Shown: piece by piece, positions 1 through 6,832 of the stretch | How the letters are laid out: each line of letters begins with the position of its first letter | Position numbering within the stretch: position 1 is the first letter of the stretch | Assembly (NCBI GenBank): GCA_035318505.1 | Contig: DATHEQ010000138.1 | Span: 1-10,964 of the forward strand | Reading direction: 5' to 3' | Origin: DASWDH01 sp035318505 | GTDB taxonomy: Bacteria > Myxococcota_A > Polyangia > Polyangiales > Polyangiaceae | DNA length: 10,964 nt | Program-made: the position numbers and the translations under genes | The notes under the pieces: generated by a model | What the model was told of the DNA's origin: nothing | The model's database searches: none | The model's input: the letters and a program-made list of their open reading frames with translations, nothing else

Positions 1-100
1 CGGGGAGGTTTTCGGTGCACTCCGAGACCTTGCACGACGCCGTTCCGAGCGCGACGAGGGCACCGCAAGAGAGCATCGCAATTTTGAGCGCAAGGTTCAT
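1..100 (-). CDS. Partial gene, N-terminus of a probable secreted lipoprotein
   Basis: The minus strand opens with ATG at 100-98 and runs off the left edge after 33 codons without a stop. The peptide begins MNLALKIAMLSCGALVALG, a short positive N-end followed by a hydrophobic stretch. It then reads TASCKVSEC, so Cys23 could be the lipidated residue. The -3 residue is Thr rather than the usual Leu, so plain signal-peptidase I cleavage is also possible. An AAGAGGA ribosome binding site (106-112) lies five bases before the ATG, which strongly supports both the gene and this start. The product should be exported and either anchored in the envelope or secreted. Its function cannot be told from 33 residues. 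It lies downstream of, and on the same strand as, the aminotransferase, but a terminator-like hairpin lies between them, so it probably has its own promoter in 113-286. Confidence 0.72.
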   Translation of the reverse strand, partial: MNLALKIAMLSCGALVALGTASCKVSECTENLP

Positions 101-105
101 GAGCG

Positions 106-112
106 TCCTCTT
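106..112 (-). promoter_or_regulatory. Ribosome binding site of the left-edge lipoprotein gene
   Basis: Read on the minus strand this is AAGAGGA, a good match to the anti-16S tail, five bases before the ATG at 100. It is one of the clearest Shine-Dalgarno sites in the window and fixes the start of a gene otherwise seen only as a 33-codon fragment. Confidence 0.65.
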
Positions 113-286
113 GGTAAGGGAAACGAAGCGGGCCCCGGCCCCGTGCTTCTTTTTACACGACCGTGGAGACGGCGGACCATTTCTCTCAATCCCGCCCAGG
201 GCTCAAGGTCGGAGCCGACTGTCGACAAAGCAAGTTCTCATTGGGTCCGACTGCTCGGGCGGGAGAGTTATTCACGGTGCGTCGGC

Positions 287-327
287 AAAAACGCGGCGCC
301 CCGGACGCGTTACCGATCCTGGCGCCG
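287..327 (-). terminator. Probable intrinsic terminator after the aminotransferase gene
   Basis: On the minus strand, starting 24 bases after the aminotransferase stop, CGGCGCC pairs with GGCGCCG across a loop of about 20 bases. Inside the loop, GGA can pair with TCC. The right arm is followed by CG and then five T. This is the stem plus U-tract of a Rho-independent terminator, although the loop is long and the T-run short. The rest of 101-350 shows no gene. It should contain the promoter for the left-edge gene, but I could not pick a convincing -35/-10 pair. Confidence 0.45.
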
Positions 328-350
328 TCATCCCTACATCGGCGTTCGCG

Positions 351-1199
351 TCAGGTCGCCTTACGGAATTCTGCGTGGATCTGGCGCGTCAACGCACCGG
401 GCTTGCCGCCGCCGACGGGACGGCCGTCCAGATGGACGACGGGAAGAACCTCGCGCAACGTGGACGATATGAAGAGCTCGTCGGCCTCGATCAGCTCTTC
501 TTCGCGAATGTCACGGATGCTGATGTGAAGTCCGAGATGCTCGGCGGCATGCAGCAAATAGGCACGCGTGATGCCGGAAAGAATTCCCGACTCTTCGGGC
601 GCGGTGACGAGCCGGCCATCTTTCACCAAAAAGACGTTGGAGGTCGTTCCCTCGAGCACACAGCCCCGGCCGTCGACGATGAAGGCCTCGGTGGCGCCCT
701 GTTTTCGTGCTTCGCGGATGGCGAGCACGCTGGTCAAATAGTTGGCCACCTTGGCCCCCGCGGCCGGCGTGGCATCGGTCGCGCGCACCGTGCGGAACGT
801 GATGGCGCCAATGCCGTCGCGGTAAGCCTCGGGTGAAGGCGGCTCGAACGGTTCGATAAGAATGACGCGGTTGGGATGATGGGCGAGCGCAGGGTCGAGC
901 CCGAGCGGCCCGGTGCCACGCGTGATCATGATGCGGGCGAAGCTTTCCGGATTTTGGGCGAGCGTGATTCCTTGCTCGACCTCGGTGGCGATGACCTCGA
1001 GCGAAACCGGCAGCTCGATGAACAGCCGTTCGGAGGAACGAGCCAGTCGATCGAGGTGATCACCGAGCGCGAATGCTTTTCCGTTGTAAGTCCGCACCGT
1101 CTCGAAGATCGAATCGCCGTAGAGAAAGCCGCGGTCATAGATGGAGATGCGGGCTTCTTCGGGAGTGCAAACGCGGCCGTTGATGATAGCGATTCGCAT
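351..1199 (-). CDS. Class IV PLP-dependent aminotransferase (branched-chain / D-amino-acid type)
   Basis: A 282-residue protein of the fold-type IV PLP family, which includes branched-chain aminotransferase (IlvE), D-amino acid transaminase and aminodeoxychorismate lyase. Visible marks are YGDSIFETVR (27-36), TRGTGPLGLDP (93-103), the Schiff-base lysine K150 in GAKVANYLTS, and E183 in VLEGTTSNVF, expected to contact the pyridine nitrogen. ILSGITR (206-212) and SSTLRE (245-250) are expected to hold the cofactor phosphate. Length is normal for the family. The RG-GxLGLDP segment resembles archaeal-type branched-chain aminotransferases more than E. coli IlvE, but substrate cannot be fixed by eye. 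The open frame extends upstream to 1472, but that part lies over hutH and looks non-coding. The start at 1199 matches the usual family N-terminus (MRIAIINGRV). No strong ribosome binding site is seen. It is divergent from hutH, 106 bases away. Confidence 0.9.
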   Translation of the reverse strand: MRIAIINGRVCTPEEARISIYDRGFLYGDSIFETVRTYNGKAFALGDHLDRLARSSERLFIELPVSLEVIATEVEQGITLAQNPESFARIMITRGTGPLGLDPALAHHPNRVILIEPFEPPSPEAYRDGIGAITFRTVRATDATPAAGAKVANYLTSVLAIREARKQGATEAFIVDGRGCVLEGTTSNVFLVKDGRLVTAPEESGILSGITRAYLLHAAEHLGLHISIRDIREEELIEADELFISSTLREVLPVVHLDGRPVGGGKPGALTRQIHAEFRKAT

Positions 1200-1305
1200 G
1201 ACGCGAGCTTTGCCACGGCGCGCGCTCCACGCCAAGAGCGCTCGCTCGGCGGACAGTTGGAAGACCGGCCGACCGGCGTGCGAGAGACTGCTAGGCTGCC
1301 CCACC

Positions 1306-2874
1306 ATGAATGCCTCGACCTCGCACGAGCCCCTTCTGCTCGGCCGTCCCATCCGCCTCTCGGACCTCGAAGACGTGGCGCGCCGCGCGCGCCGGGTCGA
1401 GCTGGCACCCGAAGCGCTCGTAGCGGTACGACGCGCCCGCAGCATCGTCGATCGCCTCCAGAGCGGCGACAATCCGCGCCCCGTCTATGGCATCAACACC
1501 GGATTCGGCGCGCTCTCCGAGGTGCATATCTCGCCGAGCGACGTGCGCGCCCTGCAACGCAATCTCGTGCGTAGCCACGCTTGCGGCGTGGGGCCCGACC
1601 TCGGCGACGACGAAGTGCGCGCCATGATGGCGCTGCGGGCCCAAGTGCTGTCGCTCGGCCACTCCGGCGTGCGCGACGTGGTCATCGATCGTTTGCTCGA
1701 GATGCTCAATCGAGGCGTCCTGCCGCGAATCCCCGCGCAGGGGTCGGTGGGCGCGTCGGGCGATCTCGCGCCTCTCGCGCACTTGGCGCTGGTGCTGATC
1801 GGCGAAGGAGAAGCACGCTTCGAAGGTGCGCTCTTGCCCGGCGACGAAGCCCTCTCCCGGGCCGAGATCGAACCGCTCGTGCTCGAAGCGAAAGAGGGGC
1901 TCTCCCTCATCAACGGCACGCAGTACATGGCGGGGCTCGGCGCATTGGCGTTGCTCGACGCGGGGCGCCTTTCCACGCTGGCCGACGTGGCCGGTGCCAT
2001 GAGCCTCGAGGCGCTGAAAGGCTCACAGCGCCCCTTCGATGAGCGGCTCATGGACGTGCGTCCGCACCCCGGACAAAGGGAGAGCGCGTCGAACCTCCGC
2101 CGCATGTTGGCAAAGAGCGCCATCATGGAGAGCCATCGTGATTGCGGCAAAGTGCAAGACGCGTATTCACTGCGCTGCATGCCGCAAGTGCACGGCGCTT
2201 CGCGCGACGCCTTACGCTGGGGCGCGGGGGTGGTCGAGCGCGAGCTCAATAGCGTCACCGACAATCCCCTCGTTTTTTCGAGCGACGCCGCCCACCCCGA
2301 AGCCGATCTCATTTCGGGAGGAAACTTTCACGGGCAGCCGCTCGCTCTCGCGCTCGACCTCGCCGCGATGGCGACAGCGGAGCTTGCCAACATCAGCGAG
2401 CGCCGCGTCGAGCAACTGGTCAATCCCGCGCTATCCAGCGGGCTGACGCCATTTCTCGCCCCCCAAAGTGGGCTCGAGAGCGGCTTCATGATTGCCCAGG
2501 TCGCGAGTGCCTCACTCGTCAGCGAAAACAAAATCCTTTGCCATCCCGCAAGCGTCGATTCGATCCCTTCCTCGGCGGGCAAAGAGGATCATGTGTCGAT
2601 GGGCAGTGTAAGTGCACGAAAACTGCGGCAGATCGTGGCCAACGTCGAAAGCTCGTTGGCCATCGAAATCTTGACCGCTTGCGCGGGGCTCGATCAACGT
2701 AGGCCATTGACGCCGAGCGCCGGGGTCACTGCCGCTTATCGCTTCATCCGTCAGTTCGTGCCCGAAATGAAAGGGGATCGCCCTCTTTACCGCGATATCC
2801 ACAAGGTGCTCGAGGTCGTGCGGAGCGGCGCCTTGCGAACTGAAGTCGAAAAAGAAGTGGGCGCTCTCGAATGA
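1306..2874 (+). CDS. hutH: Histidine ammonia-lyase (histidase)
   Basis: A 522-residue cytoplasmic enzyme that removes ammonia from L-histidine to give trans-urocanate, the first step of histidine breakdown. The cofactor MIO forms from Ala150-Ser151-Gly152 in GSVGASGDLAPLAHL. Other active-site marks of the family are present: YGINTGFG (61-68, with Y61), the RSHACGVG segment with H91, INGTQY (202-207), QDAYSLRC (284-291), NSVTDNPLVF (315-324), GGNFHG (338-343) and KEDHVSMG (426-433, with E427). The Ser-His pair at 90-91 and the EDHVSM segment favour histidine over tyrosine or phenylalanine as substrate. Length matches the family. The ATG at 1306 is chosen because the frame upstream, to 1141, only mirrors the aminotransferase gene. 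The ribosome binding site is weak. No hutU, hutI, hutG or hutC lies nearby, so the rest of the pathway must be elsewhere. Urea-cycle or aromatic lyase roles are unlikely. Confidence 0.96.
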   Translation: MNASTSHEPLLLGRPIRLSDLEDVARRARRVELAPEALVAVRRARSIVDRLQSGDNPRPVYGINTGFGALSEVHISPSDVRALQRNLVRSHACGVGPDLGDDEVRAMMALRAQVLSLGHSGVRDVVIDRLLEMLNRGVLPRIPAQGSVGASGDLAPLAHLALVLIGEGEARFEGALLPGDEALSRAEIEPLVLEAKEGLSLINGTQYMAGLGALALLDAGRLSTLADVAGAMSLEALKGSQRPFDERLMDVRPHPGQRESASNLRRMLAKSAIMESHRDCGKVQDAYSLRCMPQVHGASRDALRWGAGVVERELNSVTDNPLVFSSDAAHPEADLISGGNFHGQPLALALDLAAMATAELANISERRVEQLVNPALSSGLTPFLAPQSGLESGFMIAQVASASLVSENKILCHPASVDSIPSSAGKEDHVSMGSVSARKLRQIVANVESSLAIEILTACAGLDQRRPLTPSAGVTAAYRFIRQFVPEMKGDRPLYRDIHKVLEVVRSGALRTEVEKEVGALE

Positions 2875-2934
2875 AAAAGAGTATATCGTTCGCGTAAGTG
2901 CTTGTTTGAAGATGGCCTCCTTTTGGCTTCGTCC

Positions 2935-2939
2935 AGGGG
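2935..2939 (+). promoter_or_regulatory. Ribosome binding site of the zinc-ribbon protein gene
   Basis: AGGGG lies nine bases before the ATG at 2949 and supports that start. The 74-base gap after hutH also holds an AT-rich GTATAT (2881-2886) that could be a -10 element, but no matching -35 is clear. No terminator is seen between hutH and this gene, so read-through from hutH is possible. Confidence 0.5.
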
Positions 2940-2948
2940 CAGTACGAA

Positions 2949-4166
2949 ATGACCGAGCCGCCGAATACGGTTGTCTGCACGAGCTGCAGCTCAAAGTTCC
3001 ACGTTCCCGACGAATTGATTCGGGGCAAGCTCGTGAAGTTCCGCTGTCGGAAGTGCGGTTCGGCGATTGATGTCGACGGGCGCAGGAGTGCCCGGCCTCC
3101 CGCGGGCCCGGCCCCGACGGTCGAACCGGCCGCCGTCGATACGCCTGCTACGTTTTCGCAGCGAACGCTCCCTCCGCCGCGCCCTCCGGTCGCGCTGTCG
3201 ACGAGCTCGCCGAACGTACATCCGTGGCCCGAACCGCCCCGGACGCGAAGCAGCGCGCCGCCCATTGCCATTTCCGAAAGCGCGGCACCAGAAGCGTCGT
3301 TGCCGCCCGTCGATGCGGCGCGCGACCCGTCCAACCGCGGACCCAAGATTGCGGCCGTCGTCGCGTTGCTCATTGCGGCGGGGCTGAGCGGCTTCGGGCT
3401 GGCCATGCGCACGCCCGACGGATCGGTCGCCGCCTCGACGGAAGAAAAAGCGCGCCCGGAGCGCGTCACCGTGCCGACCGACCCGCGTCCGGCCGCGGGT
3501 CGAACGCGCCCGGCCAATGAAGCAAAGGTCGAAGCCTCCGATCGCTCGCCCCGAACCGCGACGCGAGTAACGGATTTGCCCCCCGCGACGGAGGGCGTGC
3601 AGCCGGCTGCCCCGTCACTTGCCGCCGCTGCCAAGCCAGCAGAAGCGGTGCCCGAGAGACAAGAGCCGCCGGCCGAAGCGGTCAACGCGGCGCCGGCGTC
3701 CGACGTTCCCAGCGCGGCGGAGGTGCCCGAACCGGCGCCCGCCATTGCGGCGGAGCCCGGAGCGAGCAACCCGCCATCGACAGCTGGCAACGCTGCGGCG
3801 ACGGCCGCCCTCGCCAATAGCGCCGCGATACCGAACGGGGTAGCGGGTCAGCCGGCCGCAATCCTGCCCGCGCCCCCCTCACCCGCTCCCCGCGCCAAGG
3901 GCGATTTCAATACGCAGGCGGCACGCGAAGCTTTGGAAGATGCCGCCGGACGCGCCGGCAAATGTCGCAACATCGATGCACCGACGGGTACGGCGCGCAT
4001 CGCGGTCACGTTCGCGCCCAATGGACTGGCCACGAACGCCGTTATCGAATCGGGGCCGTTGGTTGGCACGGCGGCCGGAACGTGCGTCGCCTCCAAGTTC
4101 CGCGCCGCGAAAGTGCCGCCTTTTTCGGGCGAATCGGTGATCGTGCGCAAGAGCGTCCTCTTCTAA
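2949..4166 (+). CDS. Zinc-ribbon, single-membrane-helix protein with AgmX/TonB-like C-terminal domain
   Basis: A 405-residue protein with four parts. Residues 1-45 are an MJ0042-type zinc ribbon with Cys10-X2-Cys13 and Cys33-X2-Cys36. Residues 46-130 are a Pro/Arg/Ser-rich, probably disordered linker. Residues 134-153 (AAVVALLIAAGLSGFGLAM) are one membrane helix. Residues 155-320 are a Pro/Ala-rich spacer able to span the periplasm. The last 85 residues form a compact domain ending TCVASKFRAAKVPPFSG and VIVRKSVLF, which resembles the AgmX/PglI C-terminal domain and, more loosely, TonB ends. No signal peptide is seen, so the zinc ribbon should face the cytoplasm and the C-terminal domain the periplasm. 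C339 and C379 in that domain could form a disulfide. The layout recalls Myxococcus GltJ, the gliding-machine protein with a zinc ribbon, GYF domain and membrane helix, but no GYF domain is seen here. Function is inferred only: it may link a cytoplasmic partner to the envelope. Confidence 0.85.
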   Translation: MTEPPNTVVCTSCSSKFHVPDELIRGKLVKFRCRKCGSAIDVDGRRSARPPAGPAPTVEPAAVDTPATFSQRTLPPPRPPVALSTSSPNVHPWPEPPRTRSSAPPIAISESAAPEASLPPVDAARDPSNRGPKIAAVVALLIAAGLSGFGLAMRTPDGSVAASTEEKARPERVTVPTDPRPAAGRTRPANEAKVEASDRSPRTATRVTDLPPATEGVQPAAPSLAAAAKPAEAVPERQEPPAEAVNAAPASDVPSAAEVPEPAPAIAAEPGASNPPSTAGNAAATAALANSAAIPNGVAGQPAAILPAPPSPAPRAKGDFNTQAAREALEDAAGRAGKCRNIDAPTGTARIAVTFAPNGLATNAVIESGPLVGTAAGTCVASKFRAAKVPPFSGESVIVRKSVLF

Positions 4167-4189
4167 ACCGAATACGCTCTCTTCTGACT

Positions 4190-5698
4190 TCAACTGATCG
4201 GCATGACCTTGCCGACGTGGGCAGGCGACGCGAGCGGCAGCTCGACCCGCACGCGCGTGCCGCGCCCGGGCAGCGAGTCGAGCTCGATGCGGCCGCCGTG
4301 CTGGTCGACGATCTTGCGCACGATGGAAAGCCCAAGGCCCGTGCCGGCTTCTTTGGTGGTGAAGAACGGATCGAAGATCTCGGGGAGGATGCGGGGGTCG
4401 ATGCCCGGCCCGCTATCGCCGATCTCGACGACGACGATCGACTGCGGTGAGCTCACCTTGACGGAGAGAATGCCCTCCTCGGGCATTGCGTCGAGTGCGT
4501 TGACGAGCAGGTTGATCACGACCTGCCGCAGCTTTTCGGGATCGCCGTTGGCGACACAGCCGGACGCGATCTCGGCCTTCAGCTCGACATGATGGTCGTT
4601 CAGCGCTTCGGCTTGGAACTCGAGCACCTCTTCCACCAAACGGGAAACGTCGACGGGTTCGTGCCGGATTCCGCGCGGGCGCGCGAGCTCCAAAAACTCC
4701 GTGAGGAGCCGTTCGAGCCGGCCGATCTCGCCCTCGATGATGGTGACGCGCGCGCGCATGGTGGAGCGCGCTTTCTCGTCGCTCAAGCGATCGACGCCGC
4801 GCGCGAGAAGGTGCAGCTGCAGCACCGCCGCGTTGAGCGGATTGCGCACTTCGTGAGCAAGGCCGAGCGCGAGCGACCCCATCGCGGAGAGCGCTTCCGC
4901 ATCGGCGGCACGCCGCTCGAGCGCGCGGCGCTCGGTGACGTCGAGACCGATGCCGTAGACGAGATCCGGTTCGCCGCGCGCCCCGCCCACACCCGATAAA
5001 TGCCAGCGGATGCGCCGTACGCCGCCGCTCTTGCCCAAGATCCCCGCTTCGACTTCGGCAGTGAGCGTCGCCGGAGACGACGCCTTTTTGGGGCGGCCCA
5101 CTTCGGTCACGGCCAGGGTGAACTTGTCGCGGTCATCCGCGGCGATGTACCGCTGGACGAACGGCTCGCCGGTCGCCGCGCTCGCCGAGACATCGGCGAG
5201 CACGGCGGCCCGCGGATTCATGAGCGCGACTTTGCCTTCCCGATCGAGCGCCACGATGAGCACGTCGGCCGCCTCGACGAGCGCGCGGTAGCGCCGTTCG
5301 AGCTCCTCGCGCTCCCGTTTCAATGCCACCTTGGCCAGGGCCTGCTCGACCGTCGAGATGAGCTCCTCCGGACGAAACGACTTGAGGAGGAAGGCGAACG
5401 CGCCGGCGCGCAGCGCCGCGATGGCGGTGTCCACCGTGGCAAACCCCGTGATCAGAATGATCTCGCCCTCGGCCGAAGCCGCACGGAGGGGCCGGATGAG
5501 GTCGACTCCGCTCGCGTCGGGCAGCTTGACGTCGACGATCGCGACGTCGAAACCCTCTCGCGCCGCGGCCCGGACCCCCGATTGGCCCTCCGGGGCGCAG
5601 GTGACCTCGACCTCGAGCTCCCGTGCCCCCTCCAGGATGTCCGCCAGGTTGGAAGCGAGGTCCAGATTGTCGTCGATGACCAGAACGCGGGCGGGCAT
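4190..5698 (-). CDS. Hybrid sensor histidine kinase, REC-PAS-HisKA-HATPase
   Basis: A 502-residue soluble protein with no signal peptide or membrane helix. Residues 3-120 are a receiver domain with acidic D9/D10, phospho-acceptor D56 in AIVDVKLP, T84 in LITG and K106. The Pro that normally follows this Lys is Ser (LLKSFRPEEL). Residues 122-140 look like a coiled linker, and about 135-258 fit a PAS domain ending GLDVTERRALE. The HisKA box is GLAHEVRNPL (279-288) with phospho-acceptor H282. The ATPase domain shows the N box NLLVNALDAM (396-405), G1 DSGPGI (428-433), F box FDPFFTTK (442-449) and G2 GTGLGLSI (452-459). All catalytic motifs look intact, of the NtrB-like class. The receiver sits at the N-terminus, the reverse of most hybrid kinases. 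It probably takes phosphate from, or is switched by, another kinase and tunes this one. The cognate output regulator is not in the window. On the minus strand AAGGGGG lies 13 bases before the ATG. Confidence 0.93.
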   Translation of the reverse strand: MPARVLVIDDNLDLASNLADILEGARELEVEVTCAPEGQSGVRAAAREGFDVAIVDVKLPDASGVDLIRPLRAASAEGEIILITGFATVDTAIAALRAGAFAFLLKSFRPEELISTVEQALAKVALKREREELERRYRALVEAADVLIVALDREGKVALMNPRAAVLADVSASAATGEPFVQRYIAADDRDKFTLAVTEVGRPKKASSPATLTAEVEAGILGKSGGVRRIRWHLSGVGGARGEPDLVYGIGLDVTERRALERRAADAEALSAMGSLALGLAHEVRNPLNAAVLQLHLLARGVDRLSDEKARSTMRARVTIIEGEIGRLERLLTEFLELARPRGIRHEPVDVSRLVEEVLEFQAEALNDHHVELKAEIASGCVANGDPEKLRQVVINLLVNALDAMPEEGILSVKVSSPQSIVVVEIGDSGPGIDPRILPEIFDPFFTTKEAGTGLGLSIVRKIVDQHGGRIELDSLPGRGTRVRVELPLASPAHVGKVMPIS

Positions 5699-5718
5699 GC
5701 TACTTACTCGGCCCCCTT

Positions 5719-6747
5719 ATGAAGTTCATCGACGAATGTCGCGTCCAAGTCATAGCCGGTGACGGCGGTAACGGCGCCGTCGCCTTCCGCCGCGAAAGAT
5801 TCGTACCCCGCGGGGGTCCTTCCGGCGGAGACGGCGGTCGGGGTGGGGACGTCGTTTTCATCGGCGATCCCGGCATGTCCACTCTATATGACTTGGCGCA
5901 CCAGCACACGCTCCGCGGCGAACGCGGCGAGCACGGCATGGGCAAAGACTGCTACGGCCGCGGAGGGGAGGACCGCATCGTGCGCGTGCCGGTCGGCACC
6001 CAGGTGTTCGATGCCGCCAGCGGAGCCCTTCTTTTCGACATCACCGAGCCGGAGCGACCCCAAATCGCCGCGCGCGGCGGCCGCGGCGGGCGCGGCAACA
6101 TGCACTTTGCCACGCCGTACGATCGCGCGCCGCGCCGGGCCGACCCGGGCGAGCTGGGAGAAACGAAAGACCTGCGCCTCGAGCTCAAGGTCCTGGCCGA
6201 CGTGGGCATCCTCGGCTTTCCCAACGTCGGCAAGAGCACGTTCATCCGCTCCGTCTCACGCGCCACGCCCAAGGTGGCCGATTACCCGTTCACGACGCTC
6301 ATTCCGCATCTCGGCGTCGTGGCCGTACCCGGCGACGAGGCCGGCGCTCGCAAGAGCTTCGTCGTCGCCGACATACCGGGCCTCATCCCGGGCGCGAGCG
6401 AAGGAGCGGGGCTCGGCGTGCGCTTTTTGAAGCATCTCGAGCGAACGCGCGTCTTCTTGCACCTCATCTCGCTCGATCCCGGCGAGGGGCGCGACCCGAT
6501 GAGCGATTATGCGGCGCTGCGCCAAGAGCTCTCGCGTTTCGACGCCGAGCTGGCGACGCGCCCGGAAGTGGTGGTGCTGAGCAAGGCCGATTTGCCGGAA
6601 GTACGCGAGGCATATCCGGCGCTCAAGGCAAAGTTCAAAAAGAAGAAGATCGATCTCTTGCTCATCTCCGCGCCTACCCACGAGGGGGTAGACCAAGTCG
6701 TCTTCGCGCTGTGGCGGGAGATCGAAAAGGCCCGGCAGGGACGATGA
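5719..6747 (+). CDS. obgE: Obg/CgtA family GTPase
   Basis: A 342-residue Obg GTPase, an essential protein that binds the large ribosomal subunit and links ribosome assembly to growth state. Residues 1-158 are the glycine-rich Obg fold, starting MKFIDECRVQVIAGDGGNG and containing GGPSGGDGGRGGDV (32-45) and GRGGRGN (121-127). The G domain has G1 GFPNVGKST (166-174), G2 YPFTT (189-193), G3 DIPG (218-221), G4 SKAD (288-291) and G5 SAPT (317-320). G4 is normally NKxD, so Ser replaces the base-reading Asn. A basic run FKKKK (306-310) sits on the last part of the G domain. The variable C-terminal OCT domain is absent, as in many Obg proteins. The start is the standard one for the family, but no purine-rich ribosome binding site precedes it. 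The gap to the divergent kinase start is only 20 bases, so its promoter must lie inside the kinase coding region. Here obgE is not beside rplU/rpmA. Confidence 0.96.
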   Translation: MKFIDECRVQVIAGDGGNGAVAFRRERFVPRGGPSGGDGGRGGDVVFIGDPGMSTLYDLAHQHTLRGERGEHGMGKDCYGRGGEDRIVRVPVGTQVFDAASGALLFDITEPERPQIAARGGRGGRGNMHFATPYDRAPRRADPGELGETKDLRLELKVLADVGILGFPNVGKSTFIRSVSRATPKVADYPFTTLIPHLGVVAVPGDEAGARKSFVVADIPGLIPGASEGAGLGVRFLKHLERTRVFLHLISLDPGEGRDPMSDYAALRQELSRFDAELATRPEVVVLSKADLPEVREAYPALKAKFKKKKIDLLLISAPTHEGVDQVVFALWREIEKARQGR

Positions 6748-6832
6748 CGCCACACGGCGGACGAGAGCATCGTACCTAGCGCGACGGAGCATCGCGAAAA
6801 GCGACCCCGCCACTTCGAAGTTCGGTACCCTC

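Noticed and set aside
130..153. GC-rich stem followed by a T-rich stretch on the plus strand
   Set aside because: The stem has only a 2-base loop, and no plus-strand gene ends there to be terminated.
15..836. Long plus-strand open frame at the left end
   Set aside because: It lies opposite the class IV aminotransferase and the left-edge lipoprotein start, both with clear family or start signals. Its translation has no recognisable motif.
1263..1277. Direct repeat GACCGGC x2 in the hutH upstream region as an operator
   Set aside because: Two 7-base GC-rich copies eight bases apart are expected by chance at this base composition, and no promoter elements frame them.
1141..1305. Upstream extension of hutH by 55 codons
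   Set aside because: It overlaps the aminotransferase start, and known histidases begin close to the MNAST start at 1306.
1200..1472. Upstream extension of the aminotransferase frame by 91 codons
   Set aside because: It overlaps the start of hutH on the opposite strand and translates to Arg/Ser-rich noise. The family N-terminus begins at 1199.
2744..3817. Long minus-strand open frame opposite the zinc-ribbon gene
   Set aside because: It is a Gly/Ala/Ser-rich mirror of a Pro/Ala-rich GC-rich gene. The plus strand holds the CxxC motifs, a membrane helix and a ribosome binding site.
5000..5722. Plus-strand open frame opposite the kinase
   Set aside because: The minus strand has all receiver and kinase motifs. 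This frame is charged low-complexity noise and overlaps the obgE start.
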